NCBI RefSeq assembly: GCF_024298965.1
Contig: NZ_CP085193.1
Coordinates: 2,108,001-2,172,000 of the forward strand
Length of the DNA: 64,000 nt
Origin: Streptomyces rapamycinicus NRRL 5491
Lineage (GTDB): Bacteria; Actinomycetota; Actinomycetes; Streptomycetales; Streptomycetaceae
Reading direction: 5' to 3'
The position numbers and the translations under genes are program-made. Of this stretch, positions 35,300 through 44,671 are shown one piece after another. Position 1 is the stretch's first letter, and each line of letters starts with the position of its first letter. Under the pieces are notes generated by a model. The model did no database searches and had not been told where the DNA came from. It saw only the letters and a program-made list of their open reading frames with translations.

Positions 35300-35917
35300 C
35301 TAAATCCGCCGAAGCCCCACCAGCACGCGCTCCATCAGGGAGACGTCCGGTACGTCGCCCTCCTCGGAAGCCGTCCGGTGGACGGTGATCAGTCCGTGCT
35401 CGGCCATGTCGCCGAGCAGGACCTTGGCCACCCCCAGCGGCACCGAGAGCATGGCCGCCACCTCGGCCACCGACCGCGGCTCCTGACACAGCGCGATCAC
35501 CGGCCGGTGGTCCGCCTGAAGGGTGTCCATCGAGCGGTGGCCCAGCTCGGTGGTGGTCACCAGCGTCTCGACCTCGAAGTGATGGTCGGACCTGGTCCGG
35601 CCGCCCGTCCACGAGTAGGCGCGCACCAGCGAGGCCGGGCCCTGGCTCCCGTCGTGCTCCGTATCCCAGACGCCCGACCGCTCCGGCTCCGACGACCCCC
35701 GTGGGAAGGGTCCCCCGGGCTCCTCGGGCCGGCCGTCCCCGCCCCGGCGGCGGGACCGGGCGCCCTCCGGCGCCCCGTCGGACCGCGGCGGCTTCCGCCC
35801 GCGTCGCCCTTTGCCGAAGCTGAAGGCGTTGAGCACGTCGGCGAAGGTCTGTTCGTCCTCCGCCCCCTGTTCTCTCCCAGGTCCCTGCCCGGAAGGGCCT
35901 TCACCGGTGCTCATCAT
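35300..35917 (-). CDS. CvnC-type DUF742 protein of a conservon
   Basis: Cytosolic protein of 205 residues. The first 90 residues are charged and low-complexity; the DUF742 domain follows, with LVRAYSWTGGRT, LVTTTELGH, ALCQEPRSVAEVAAMLSVPLG and a C-terminal LMERVLVGLRRI. Two consecutive ATG codons are available; the second (35914) is better spaced from GGGGAG. It follows the roadblock gene closely. The usual next gene, a CvnD GTPase, is absent. Confidence 0.9.
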   Translation of the reverse strand: MMSTGEGPSGQGPGREQGAEDEQTFADVLNAFSFGKGRRGRKPPRSDGAPEGARSRRRGGDGRPEEPGGPFPRGSSEPERSGVWDTEHDGSQGPASLVRAYSWTGGRTRSDHHFEVETLVTTTELGHRSMDTLQADHRPVIALCQEPRSVAEVAAMLSVPLGVAKVLLGDMAEHGLITVHRTASEEGDVPDVSLMERVLVGLRRI

Positions 35918-35930
35918 CTCCCCGTCCGGC

Positions 35931-36380
35931 CTATTGGGCTGCTGTCCGCTTTATGCCCTGCAGATTCAATTCCTGCAGCTCGGCGCGGAGTTCCGGGGTC
36001 AGCATCTCGCCGACCTGATCGACCAGTACCGTCATCTCGTACGCCACCTGACCGATCTCGCAGTCCGGCGCCGCCAGCACCACGAGGCACGAGCCGTCCT
36101 TGACCGACATCAGGAGCATGTTGCCGAGCTCCATCTGGATCACGGAGGACCGCACATCACCGGTATCCATGCACTGGGCAGCGCCCTGGATCAGGCTGAT
36201 GGCCCCGGCGGCAATGGTGGCGACCTGCTCGGCCCGATCGGCCGCCAGCCCGTCCGACGCGGTGAGCAACAGCCCGTCGGCCGAGACCACCACGGCGCAC
36301 GCCACATTGGGCACACGCTCGGTGAAGTTGGTGACCAGCCATCCGAACTGGCTCACCTCCCGCAGCTGGGGTGAGGTCAT
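35931..36380 (-). CDS. CvnB-type roadblock/LC7 domain protein
   Basis: Protein of 149 residues with the conserved core: FGWLVTNFTERVPNVACAVV, DGLLLTASDGL, and QMELGNMLLMSVKDGSCLVV. In conservons this protein binds the kinase and the GTPase. It lies 30 bases after cvnA and 13 before cvnC. Confidence 0.93.
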   Translation of the reverse strand: MTSPQLREVSQFGWLVTNFTERVPNVACAVVVSADGLLLTASDGLAADRAEQVATIAAGAISLIQGAAQCMDTGDVRSSVIQMELGNMLLMSVKDGSCLVVLAAPDCEIGQVAYEMTVLVDQVGEMLTPELRAELQELNLQGIKRTAAQ

Positions 36381-36410
36381 TGGTTCTTCCTGTCCATCTT
36401 CGCTGAGACC

Positions 36411-39326
36411 TTATGTCTCGTCGCGTCCGTCGGGCTGAGCCCGCCGGATGCCCGACTGGTAATTGCTGAGGAACGAATGGGTGCGGCCGGCGGTCCGCCG
36501 CGCGGCGGCCTCGTCCGCGGTGGCGCGCGGCGCGGGCCGCTCTCCGGTGGCGCGCGGCTTGTCCCGGTCCGCCGCCTGGCCCTGGCGCGGCACCCGCCGG
36601 GGCAGCCCGGCCTGGGTGACCCCGCCCGCCTCCGCGGCGCCGGGCCGCTCGTGGACGATCTGGCCGGGCTCGTCCGCGGGGTCCGGCCGACTCTCGTCGG
36701 GGGGTCCGGACGGAGCGGGGTCGGGCCGCCGGGAGGCGGCGGCCGCTGGAAGGTCCGCGGGCTTACGGGCGTTGGGCGGCCCCTCGCCGTTGGAGCCCGC
36801 CGGTGCCGTCTCGTGCGACGCGAACCATGGCGAGGGGGCGTCGTCCGGGGCGGCCGGACGAGAACGCCGCGGTGGCACCGTGGGCCGGCCCGGCGGCTGT
36901 GCCGTACGGCGGTCCGCGAGCGGTCCGCCGTCGCCGGGCAGGGGGCCGGTCTTCTCCGGTGCGCCGTCTCCGGCCGGTACGCCGTTGCCAGCCGGTATGC
37001 CGTCGTCGGCCGGTATGCCGTCGTCGGCCGGTATGCCCTCGCCGACCGGGGCGGGATGGCCCGGCTTGGCGGGGTGGCCGGGTTTGGCGGGGCTCCGCCG
37101 CGGCAGTCCGCCGGTCTGCTGGGGATCCGTGAACGTCCGCGAGGAGCTGGGGCGGGTCGGCAGGGAGCGGCCCGCGTGCTCGGACGCGGCCGGGGCATCA
37201 CCGGCGCGGAGCGAGCGGGGGCCGTCGGGCACGCGGCGCGGCAGAGGTGCCGCCGGGGCGGCGCCGAGCTCACGGCGCGGCCGCGCCGCCTCGGACGTCC
37301 TGGCGGCGGTCCTCCGGATGGGCAGCGAGCTCTCCCGGCCCGCGATGGCGGGCTTGTCGCCGAGCATCAGCCTGGCCGGCACCAGCACACCCGCGCGCAG
37401 TCCGCCACCGGTCTCCCGCTCCGAGATCAGTTCCACGGAGACGCCGTGGCGACGGGCCAGCTGACCGACGACGGTCAAGCCCATCTGCCGGGACGTAGGT
37501 ACCTCCACGGATGCGTCCCCCGCTACGCGCCGATGAGCCTTGGCCAGTTCGGCACCGCTCATCCCAAATCCCTCGTCGCGGACCTCGATCAGTGCGGAAC
37601 CGTCCAGCCGTAGTGTATTGCTGACGGTCACCTGGGTCTCCGGCGGGGAGAACGCGGTGGCGTTGTCCAGCAGCTCAGCGACCATTCGCGCCAGGTCACC
37701 GGCAGCGTACCCGATCACCTCGGCGGTGGGAACGGGCTCCACCACCACCCGCCGGTAGTGCTCGATCTCGGAGACCGCGGCGCGCAGCACACTGTCCAGC
37801 TGCACCCGCTGCTCGGAGGGGCGGACCGGAGTGCTGCCGCACAGGACCATCAGGTTCTCGTTGTTGCGCCGCATACGGGTCGCCAGGTGGTCCAGCTTGA
37901 AGAGGCTGGCCAGCTGGTCCGGGTCCTCTTCGTGCGACTCGAGCTGCTCCATCAGGCGCAGCAGCCGGTCCACCAGGCTCTGGCTGCGCCGGGAGAGGTT
38001 GACCAGGGTGTCGCGCAGATCGCCGCGGAGCGCGGCCTGTTCGGCGGCCAGACGCACGGCCTGACCGTGCACCGCGTCGAACGCCCTCGCGAGCTGCCCG
38101 AACTCCTCGGTGGTGTGGACGGGTACGGCGCTGATCGCGGTGCTGGACGCCTCGCCCTCGCGGATGCTGGACACCGCTTCCGGGAGCCGTCGCTCGGCCA
38201 CGTCGAGCGCGGTGGAGCGCAGCACGGTCAGCGACCGCAGCAGATGCCGGGCGATGGCGATACCGATGGCGAAGGCGAGCAGGAGTACGGCGAAGAGCAG
38301 CACGGACTCCGCACCGGCCCGGTCGCTGGTCTCGTCCTGGAGCTCGGCGGAGGTCACGCGGAGCCGGTCGGCGAGCCGCTTCTCCACCTTGTTGATGAGG
38401 CTTCCGTGCGCCTCCGAACTGCGGTGCCAGGTGCGGTCGGAGAACGGCGGGGCATCGGCGCCGTTCTGCCCGGCGTTCAGCGAGCCCGCCTGGGACAGCA
38501 CGCCGTCCAGCAGCTTGGTGCGCCGATCGACCTCCGGGCCGGTGACCGTGCGGTCGTAGGCGCGCTGGTCGCCCACGGTGGCCACGGCGCGGAAGTCGCT
38601 CAGCTTGTCCCGCATGCGGATGTCGGACTCCTGGAGCGCCCTGATGAGCTTGGGGTCCTCCAGCGTGCCGGGCCGGGGCGCCACCATGACGATCACATGC
38701 TGGAGGTGCACCTGTTCCTGGACCATCTCCAGGTCGTACAGCGCGCTGGCCGGTCCGGACAGCTGGGCGTCACCGAACCCGCTGCCCAGCGCCTGGTCCA
38801 GGTCGAGCAGACTGTTGATGATCTTGCTGTACTCGGTCATCGCGGTCCATGAGCCCAGGTCCTTGGACGTCACCCGCCCGCGCAGGCCGGGCAGTCCGTC
38901 CAGGAGCTTGGACGCGTCGCGGTAGCGGTTGGCCGAAACCCCCTTCAGACCTTGGGTCCGCTGCGTGATGCGGGCGACGGCGGCCTGAGCTCGGTCCACG
39001 CGCTGGGTCTGCCGGCGGAGCATGGCCGGATCGGCGGGCCCGCTCTCGCCGAGCCGCTCGGCCGACAGGGTGCGCTCCATCTGCAGGTCGCCGATCAGCG
39101 GCCTCAGTCCACCGCGCAGCTTGACCAGCCGCTGCACGTCCGCGTACGAGTTGGCGCGCTCGACGTCGCGCTGGATCTGTACGACGCCCAAGGCCACGGC
39201 GAGCAGAGCGGGCACCACCAGAACGGCACCCAGCTTCACCGGCAGCCGCCAGTTGCGCCACTCCACGACGCCGGCCCACCACGACGGCGAGCGGTCGCGC
39301 GCGGCCGCATGCCTGCCCGGGGTCAT
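36411..39326 (-). CDS. CvnA-type nitrate-sensor-like histidine kinase
   Basis: Large membrane kinase of about 971 residues. TM1 is at about 28-48, a NIT-type sensor region follows to about 310, TM2 at about 325-345, HAMP, then an ATPase domain with VAELLDNATAFSPPE (N box), VRDEGFGMSG (G1) and GLTVVGQLARRHGV (G2). A classical phospho-His box is not obvious, as in other CvnA proteins. The last 290 residues are disordered and repeat-rich (KPGHPAKPGHP, then GIPADDGIPADDG). The ATG at 39326 has GGAG eight bases upstream. Signals through cvnB/cvnC. Confidence 0.9.
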   Translation of the reverse strand: MTPGRHAAARDRSPSWWAGVVEWRNWRLPVKLGAVLVVPALLAVALGVVQIQRDVERANSYADVQRLVKLRGGLRPLIGDLQMERTLSAERLGESGPADPAMLRRQTQRVDRAQAAVARITQRTQGLKGVSANRYRDASKLLDGLPGLRGRVTSKDLGSWTAMTEYSKIINSLLDLDQALGSGFGDAQLSGPASALYDLEMVQEQVHLQHVIVMVAPRPGTLEDPKLIRALQESDIRMRDKLSDFRAVATVGDQRAYDRTVTGPEVDRRTKLLDGVLSQAGSLNAGQNGADAPPFSDRTWHRSSEAHGSLINKVEKRLADRLRVTSAELQDETSDRAGAESVLLFAVLLLAFAIGIAIARHLLRSLTVLRSTALDVAERRLPEAVSSIREGEASSTAISAVPVHTTEEFGQLARAFDAVHGQAVRLAAEQAALRGDLRDTLVNLSRRSQSLVDRLLRLMEQLESHEEDPDQLASLFKLDHLATRMRRNNENLMVLCGSTPVRPSEQRVQLDSVLRAAVSEIEHYRRVVVEPVPTAEVIGYAAGDLARMVAELLDNATAFSPPETQVTVSNTLRLDGSALIEVRDEGFGMSGAELAKAHRRVAGDASVEVPTSRQMGLTVVGQLARRHGVSVELISERETGGGLRAGVLVPARLMLGDKPAIAGRESSLPIRRTAARTSEAARPRRELGAAPAAPLPRRVPDGPRSLRAGDAPAASEHAGRSLPTRPSSSRTFTDPQQTGGLPRRSPAKPGHPAKPGHPAPVGEGIPADDGIPADDGIPAGNGVPAGDGAPEKTGPLPGDGGPLADRRTAQPPGRPTVPPRRSRPAAPDDAPSPWFASHETAPAGSNGEGPPNARKPADLPAAAASRRPDPAPSGPPDESRPDPADEPGQIVHERPGAAEAGGVTQAGLPRRVPRQGQAADRDKPRATGERPAPRATADEAAARRTAGRTHSFLSNYQSGIRRAQPDGRDET

Positions 39327-39470
39327 GAGGCGCGCTCCGCGCTCGGACCGGCTTGCCCACAGGGATGTATCACGATGCCGTTTCTCCTGGGATTTCCCCG
39401 GATGGGGAAAGTCGAACGCCCGGCGGGCGGGCCGGTCCATCGCTTCGGCGATGCGCCGGCGCGCCTGCCT

Positions 39471-39614
39471 TTACTCGAACAACTTGCTGCTTTTCTCCGC
39501 CAGTTGATAGAGGCCGTAAAGAAACGGCACCGCCACCCACAGCCATGCCACGACCATCACCACGGGGGAACCCGTCTTGGTCGCGTTCGGCGAAGGGCCG
39601 TCTGCGTCAGTCAC
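39471..39614 (-). CDS. Small membrane protein linked to the OFA-type MFS carrier
   Basis: A 47-residue protein with one hydrophobic helix (VVMVVAWLWVAVPFLYGLYQ) and a charged tail. The GTG start at 39614 lies four bases after the stop of the MFS gene, with GAGAGGCGG overlapping that stop. Short proteins of this type are found beside OFA carriers and are annotated as MFS small subunits; direct function is unproven. Confidence 0.7.
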   Translation of the reverse strand: MTDADGPSPNATKTGSPVVMVVAWLWVAVPFLYGLYQLAEKSSKLFE

Positions 39615-39618
39615 CGGT

Positions 39619-41007
39619 TTACCGCCTCTCTGCCGGAATGGGATCGGGGGTTTCCTCCGGGGGTGCCGACTCCTCGCGGGCCGCCGGCTCCGGCTCATGG
39701 AACTTCGGATTCACCGGACGTACCAGTTCGTTCGCGATGAAGCCGATGACGAGCAGTCCCATCATGAGCGAGAACGAGAAGGTGTAGAGAGCCGGGCCGG
39801 AGCGCCCGTCCTCATGTGCGGAATCCGCGATGGAATCCACGATGAGCGGTCCGGCGACTCCGGCGACCGACCACGCGGTCAGCAGCCGGCCGTGGATCGC
39901 GCCGACCTGGTAGGTCCCGAACAGGTCCTTGAGGTAGGCCGGGACGGTGGCGAATCCACCGCCGTAGAACGACAGGATCACCATCGTCGAGCCGACGAAC
40001 AGCGCGGTGCTGCCGTCCTTCTCGAGCATGATGGTGAGGTAGAGCAGGGCACCGGCGCCCAGGTACAGCCGGTAGATGTTCTTCCGGCCGACCACGTCGG
40101 AGACCGAGGACCACACGAAGCGACCGGCCATGTTGGCCAGGGACAGCAGCGCGACGAACCCGGTGGCGGCGCTCGCGCTCACCGGACTCGCCGTGTCGTG
40201 GAAGAAGTCCTGGATCATCGGGGCGGCCTTCTCCAGGATCCCGATACCAGCAGTAACGTTCATGCACAGTACGACCCAGAGCAGCCAGAACTGCGGCGTC
40301 CGCACCGCGTTCCTGGCCGATACGTTCGCGGTGGTGACCAGCCGCTTGCCCGCGTCGACGCGGGGCGTCCAGCCGGCCGGCCGCCAGCCCTCCGGCGGCA
40401 CCCTCACCAGCACCACGCCCAGCGACATGAACACGGCGTAGGCCAGGCCGTGCACCAGGAACGTCTTGGCGATGCCACTGGTGTCACTGCCGAACGCCTT
40501 CAGCATCTCCGTCGACCAGGGAGAGGCGATCAACGCGCCACCCCCGAAACCCATGATCGCCGTACCGGTGGCCATGCCCGGCCGGTCCGGGAACCACTTC
40601 ATCAGGGTGGACACCGGGGCGATGTACCCGATGCCGAGGCCGACTCCGCCGATGCCGCCGTAGCCGAGGACGACCAGCCAGTAATTGCGCGTGGCGACGC
40701 CGAGCGCGGCGACCAGGAAGCCGGTCGAGAAGGCCACGAGCGACACGAACATGGCCCAGCGCGGCCCTTTTCGCTCCACCAGCGTTCCCCCGAACGCGGC
40801 AGAAAGCCCGAGCACCAGAATGCCGATCTGGAACGGGAGGGCGCTAGCCGTTCCCGAGATGTCTAGGGAATCTTCCAGGGGTATCTTAAAGACACTCCAG
40901 GCGTACGCCTGGCCGATGGAGAAGTGGATCGCGAGCGCCGCCGGCGGAATCAGCCAACGATTCCAGCCCGCGCCTGCGACGATGCGAGAGCGGTCGAGGA
41001 AACCCAC
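39619..41007 (-). CDS. OFA-family MFS transporter (oxalate/formate antiporter type)
   Basis: Twelve-helix carrier of 462 residues. OFA hallmarks are WLIPPAALAIHFSIGQAYAW in TM1, GGIGGVGLGIGYIAPVSTLMKWFPDRPG around TM4-5 and GRFVWSSVSDVVGRKN in the central loop. A Pro/Glu-rich cytoplasmic tail ends the protein. It starts with GTG at 41007. Divergent from the DUF485-ActP acetate transport pair across a 538-bp gap, which suggests shared control of small carboxylate transport. Substrate undetermined. Confidence 0.88.
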   Translation of the reverse strand: MGFLDRSRIVAGAGWNRWLIPPAALAIHFSIGQAYAWSVFKIPLEDSLDISGTASALPFQIGILVLGLSAAFGGTLVERKGPRWAMFVSLVAFSTGFLVAALGVATRNYWLVVLGYGGIGGVGLGIGYIAPVSTLMKWFPDRPGMATGTAIMGFGGGALIASPWSTEMLKAFGSDTSGIAKTFLVHGLAYAVFMSLGVVLVRVPPEGWRPAGWTPRVDAGKRLVTTANVSARNAVRTPQFWLLWVVLCMNVTAGIGILEKAAPMIQDFFHDTASPVSASAATGFVALLSLANMAGRFVWSSVSDVVGRKNIYRLYLGAGALLYLTIMLEKDGSTALFVGSTMVILSFYGGGFATVPAYLKDLFGTYQVGAIHGRLLTAWSVAGVAGPLIVDSIADSAHEDGRSGPALYTFSFSLMMGLLVIGFIANELVRPVNPKFHEPEPAAREESAPPEETPDPIPAERR

Positions 41008-41422
41008 AGATCAACCTACCTCCGGCTTCTTGGGAGCACCCCCGCAGACTGCGTTCCTTGGCCTATCCAAACACCCCGGGGGAGGGAGTGGCGAGCCGGG
41101 AGCTGCCGTCATATGCCAATGGCAGACGCGCTGCCCAGACGGCACGCTCACCGCACTCATGCTCGCGCACGATGGGACGTTCTACCCGGTGAGGTTCTAC
41201 CAGTGGCGACACTTGGGACACAACGCCGGGTGCCGAAATGTCCCCCAAGGCGCAACCCTGGGCAGCCGTCGCCAACCTGACACCAAGTCAAAATGGACAA
41301 CACGGGAAGGTGAGACAAAGTATCGGTTCGGCGACCTCTCCCGTCATATTCGAGATGGCGCCGAAGCCGGACGCACCCCCTGACATGTGCCCACCTGCCC
41401 CGGTGAGGAGCAGGGTGCGACG

Positions 41423-41450
41423 TTGACTGCGTCCGGTGCCTTACTACACT
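41423..41450 (+). promoter_or_regulatory. Sigma-HrdB-type promoter of the DUF485-actP operon
   Basis: TTGACT (41423-41428), a 16-base spacer and TACACT (41445-41450), a good match to the principal sigma consensus, about 90 bp before the first gene. The rest of 41008-41545 shows no gene. Confidence 0.65.
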
Positions 41451-41545
41451 TGCCGCGTCAAGGGCCCGCCGGTTGCCCTCCCCTGACGCCCGAGCGCGGG
41501 CGCCCCCGAACCGACGTTTTCGTCAGAAAAACCCCGGAGAAAACC

Positions 41546-41941
41546 ATGAATAAATCGGTGCGATCACCCGCTTCCTTGCCATCCGAGCGGGCCACCGGAA
41601 CGGGGTTCGCCGATCGCGGTGACGATATCGGGGAGCCCGACTTCGAGGCGATCCAGCAGAGCCCGGAGTTCAAGCTCCTGCGCAAGAGACTGCTCTGGTT
41701 CATCTTCCCGATGAGCGCGTTCTTCTTGTGCTGGTACATGACTTTCGTTCTCTTCTCGGCCTACGACCACGACTTCATGAGCCGCAAGGTGTTCGGCGCC
41801 GTCAACACCGGCACCCTTTTCGGTCTGCTGCAGTTCGTGACGACCATGGCGATCGTCCTGACATACCGGCGCTTCGCGCGCAAGAAACTTGATCCCCAGG
41901 TGGACACGATCCACGAGCTGGCGGGAGTCGGCAAGGAATGA
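41546..41941 (+). CDS. DUF485 membrane protein (acetate permease partner)
   Basis: Protein of 131 residues with two transmembrane helices (LLWFIFPMSAFFLCWYMTFVL, shown in part, and TLFGLLQFVTTMAIVLTY) and the family segment FKLLRKRLLWFIFP. GGAGAAAACC precedes the ATG. The last codons overlap the actP start (ATGA at 41938-41941). DUF485 (YjcH) genes lie upstream of actP in many bacteria. Confidence 0.9.
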   Translation: MNKSVRSPASLPSERATGTGFADRGDDIGEPDFEAIQQSPEFKLLRKRLLWFIFPMSAFFLCWYMTFVLFSAYDHDFMSRKVFGAVNTGTLFGLLQFVTTMAIVLTYRRFARKKLDPQVDTIHELAGVGKE

Positions 41942-43533
41942 CAGTGCAGATCGCAGCCCGCGCGACCGGCAGCCCGATAATCAACCTGAGCGTCTTCTTC
42001 GCTTTCGTCGTCATCACGCTGTTCGTCGTCTACAAGGCCACCAACAGAAATTCGACCACCTCCGACTACTACGCCGCGGGCAGCGCCTTCAGCGGCGTCC
42101 AGAACGGCATCGCCCTCTCCGGCGACTTCCTCTCCGCCGCCTCCTTCCTCGGCATCTCGGGGGCGATCGCGGTCCACGGCTACGACGGGTTCCTCTACTC
42201 CGTGGGGTGGCTGGTGGCCTGGCTGGTCGCCCTCCTGCTGGTCGGTGAACGGCTGCGCAACACCGGGCGGTTCACGGTCGGCGATGTGATGGCCTACCGC
42301 ATGAAACAGCGCCCGGTCCGCGCGGCGGCGGCCAACGCCACCCTGGTGATCACGTTCTTCTACATGCTCGCCCAGATGGCCGGCGCGGGTGGTCTGATCG
42401 CCCTGCTGCTCAATGTGCACAGCAAGGGCGGGCAGGCCCTCATCATCACCGGCGTCGGCCTCGTCATGGTCTTCTACGTCCTGGTGGGCGGCATGAAGGG
42501 CACCACCTGGGTGCAGATCATCAAGGCGGGCCTGCTGCTGATCTGCGTGACCTTCATGAGCGTGTTCCTGCTCGGCAAGTTCGGGTTCAGCCTCTCGGCG
42601 ATCCTCGACCAGGCGTCGCAGAACAGTCCGCTGGGCGGGGAACTGCTCAACCCGGGCGGCTGGTACGGCAGGAACGCGATGGACCAGCTCGACTTCGTCT
42701 CGCTCTCCCTGGCGCTGGTCCTCGGCATCTCCAGCCTGCCGCACGTGCTGATGCGCTTCTACACCGTGCCGGACGCCAAGGAGGCCCGGCGCTCGGTGGT
42801 GTGGTGCTCCTGGTCGATGTTCATCTTCTATCTGTCGATCCTGCTCGTCGGGTACGGCGCCACCGCGCTGGTCGGTTCGGACAAGATCGTGAACGCGCCC
42901 GGCGGCGAGAACTCCGCGGCTCCGCTGCTCGCCTTCGAGATCGGCGGCGCGATGCTCCTGGGCATCGTCTCCGCGGTGGCCTTCGCGACGATCCTGGCGG
43001 TCGTCGCCGGGCTGACCCTGGCCGCCTCGGCCTCGTTCGCCCACGACGTGTACGCCAATGTGATCCGGAACGGAAAGGCCGATCCGCGGTCCGAGATCCG
43101 GGTCGCCCGGCTGACGGCGCTCGTGATCGGCTTCCTGGCCATCCTCGGCGGCATCGTGACCAACGGCCAGAACGTCGCCTTCCTGGTGTCGCTGGCCCTG
43201 GCGCTCGCCGCGTCCGCCAATCTGCCGACGATCCTCTACACGCTGTTCTGGAAGCGTTTCAACACGACCGGGACGCTGTGGAGCATCTACGGCGGGCTGG
43301 TGTCCGGCCTGGTGCTCATCATCTTCTCCCCCGCCATCTCCGGCAGCTCCACGTCGATCATCAAAGGCGTGGACTTCCACTGGTTCCCGCTCACCAACCC
43401 CGGCCTGGTGTCCATTCCGCTCTCCTTCCTCTGCGGCTTCCTCGGCACGGTCTTCAGCAAGGAGCCCGCGGACCCCAAGAAGCAGGCGGAGATGGAAGTG
43501 CGGTCGCTGACCGGCATCGGTTCGAAGGCGTAG
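41938..43533 (+). CDS. actP: Cation/acetate symporter, SSS family (ActP/MctC type)
   Basis: Integral membrane sodium- or proton-coupled carboxylate symporter of 531 residues with about 13 helices. Family marks are TTSDYYAAGSAFSGVQNGIALSGD (read in part), SAASFLGISGAI, SSLPHVLMRFYTVPDAKEAR and the unwound helix region GLTLAASASFAHDVY. Translationally coupled to DUF485. It probably imports acetate, pyruvate or similar monocarboxylates. Confidence 0.93.
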   Translation: MTVQIAARATGSPIINLSVFFAFVVITLFVVYKATNRNSTTSDYYAAGSAFSGVQNGIALSGDFLSAASFLGISGAIAVHGYDGFLYSVGWLVAWLVALLLVGERLRNTGRFTVGDVMAYRMKQRPVRAAAANATLVITFFYMLAQMAGAGGLIALLLNVHSKGGQALIITGVGLVMVFYVLVGGMKGTTWVQIIKAGLLLICVTFMSVFLLGKFGFSLSAILDQASQNSPLGGELLNPGGWYGRNAMDQLDFVSLSLALVLGISSLPHVLMRFYTVPDAKEARRSVVWCSWSMFIFYLSILLVGYGATALVGSDKIVNAPGGENSAAPLLAFEIGGAMLLGIVSAVAFATILAVVAGLTLAASASFAHDVYANVIRNGKADPRSEIRVARLTALVIGFLAILGGIVTNGQNVAFLVSLALALAASANLPTILYTLFWKRFNTTGTLWSIYGGLVSGLVLIIFSPAISGSSTSIIKGVDFHWFPLTNPGLVSIPLSFLCGFLGTVFSKEPADPKKQAEMEVRSLTGIGSKA

Positions 43534-43548
43534 CGCGACAGGGCCGTG

Positions 43549-43564
43549 GGCGGCCGGGGCCGCC
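43549..43564. terminator. GC hairpin between convergent genes
   Basis: GGCGGCC (43549-43555) pairs with GGCCGCC (43558-43564). It lies in the 30-base gap after actP and touches the end of the convergent gene. No T-run follows. Confidence 0.45.
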
Positions 43565-44094
43565 TACGGCCGTCGCGTCGTTCCGGGGGTCGCTTCGGTG
43601 TCCTTCCGGACCTCCGACGGAACGACCCGCGCCGAGGAGCTCGGCGCCGCCGACCGTCCGCGGGCGGGCACCCTCGCGCCGTCCCGGGGGCTGGACGTCT
43701 CGCTCCCGGGCCCGCGCCCGGGGCGCTGAACGGCGGACTCGGACGGCGCCAAGGGGCTGGGCGACGCCGAGGGACCGCCGGAATCCGAGGGGAGCGGGGG
43801 CGTCGTACGGCCGGTCGCGGGCGGCGGGGCGAGCGGGACCGTAGGGCGCGCGGGGGGCTCGGGTGCCGCCGCGCGGAGCGGCAGCGCGATGAGGGCGGCC
43901 ACGGCGCAGGACACCCCCACCCCGGCCGCGGTGCGGAGCAGCTTGCGGCGGACCGCGGCGCGGCGGACCGCCTCGTACCGGCCCGGGGGCGGGCCGAGGT
44001 AGTCGGAGGGGGGCCGCAGGATCACCGCGAGGGGGTCGTCGGGCTCCCGCTCGGGGCCGATGTGCTCCGGGCCGTCGTCACAGCGTGGGGTCAA
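43564..44094 (-). CDS. Single-pass membrane protein downstream of an ECF sigma factor
   Basis: Protein of 176 residues. The cytosolic N-terminal half (1-50) has no recognisable zinc-binding anti-sigma motif. One helix (AAGVGVSCAVAALIALPL) is followed by a Pro/Ser/Arg-rich exported tail. It overlaps the sigma factor gene by 17 bases, the position usual for an anti-sigma factor, but sequence alone does not prove that role. Confidence 0.7.
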   Translation of the reverse strand: MTPRCDDGPEHIGPEREPDDPLAVILRPPSDYLGPPPGRYEAVRRAAVRRKLLRTAAGVGVSCAVAALIALPLRAAAPEPPARPTVPLAPPPATGRTTPPLPSDSGGPSASPSPLAPSESAVQRPGRGPGSETSSPRDGARVPARGRSAAPSSSARVVPSEVRKDTEATPGTTRRP

Positions 44095-44650
44095 GGCTTC
44101 TCCTCAGGTGGACGCGGAGCAGTTCCCGGGCCGCGTGGAGGTCGGCCTTGACGGTTCCTTCCTTGCGCCCGGTCAGTACGGACACCTCCCGGATGGGCAT
44201 GTCAGCGTAGTAGTGCAGCAGGATCGGGACGCGCAGCCGTTCCGGCAGCGACTGTACGAGCAGGCGCACCGACGGGTCGGACTGTTCGGTGTGGGGGCGG
44301 ACGGCGGCTTCCGTGGTGGCCCGGCGCATGGCCCTGCGCTCGCGCTCCACCTTGCGCCAGTGGTCCCGGACGAGATTGGCCGCGGTGACGTAGAGGAAGC
44401 CGCGGGGCTCCTCCACGGACGTCCAGCGGGCCCAGAGCCGGGTGAACGCCTCGGAGGCGATCTCATGGGCCGTCTCGTCGTCGTCGACGAGACGGCGGCA
44501 CCAGCCGGCCAGGCGCGGGTAGAGGGCGGCGAACAGCTCGGACGCCGCCCTGTCACGGGACCGTTTCAACGCACTCCATGGTCGTGGCGGCACTCGGCCG
44601 TGCGGGCACTTCGTCAGAGGAGGATCCCGGGCCGCCGGTGTGGGTTCCAT
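44078..44650 (-). CDS. ECF-type RNA polymerase sigma factor
   Basis: Sigma factor of about 190 residues. Region 2 covers about 33-100 (LVDDDETAHEIASEAFTRLW, ANLVRDHWRK) and region 4 about 128-180 (SLPERLRVPILLHYYADMPI, then GRKEGTVKADLHAAREL). The ATG at 44650 lacks a clear ribosome site; an in-frame GTG at 44593 is an alternative. It is in one operon with sortase and surface-protein genes, so it may control them or respond to the envelope. Confidence 0.88.
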   Translation of the reverse strand: MEPTPAARDPPLTKCPHGRVPPRPWSALKRSRDRAASELFAALYPRLAGWCRRLVDDDETAHEIASEAFTRLWARWTSVEEPRGFLYVTAANLVRDHWRKVERERRAMRRATTEAAVRPHTEQSDPSVRLLVQSLPERLRVPILLHYYADMPIREVSVLTGRKEGTVKADLHAARELLRVHLRRSLDPTL

Positions 44651-44671
44651 GGGCCCGGGATGCTGGGTGGG

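Noticed and set aside
43564..44094. Calling the small membrane protein an anti-sigma factor
   Set aside because: Only the position supports it; no zinc-binding HxxxCxxC motif or other anti-sigma domain is visible.
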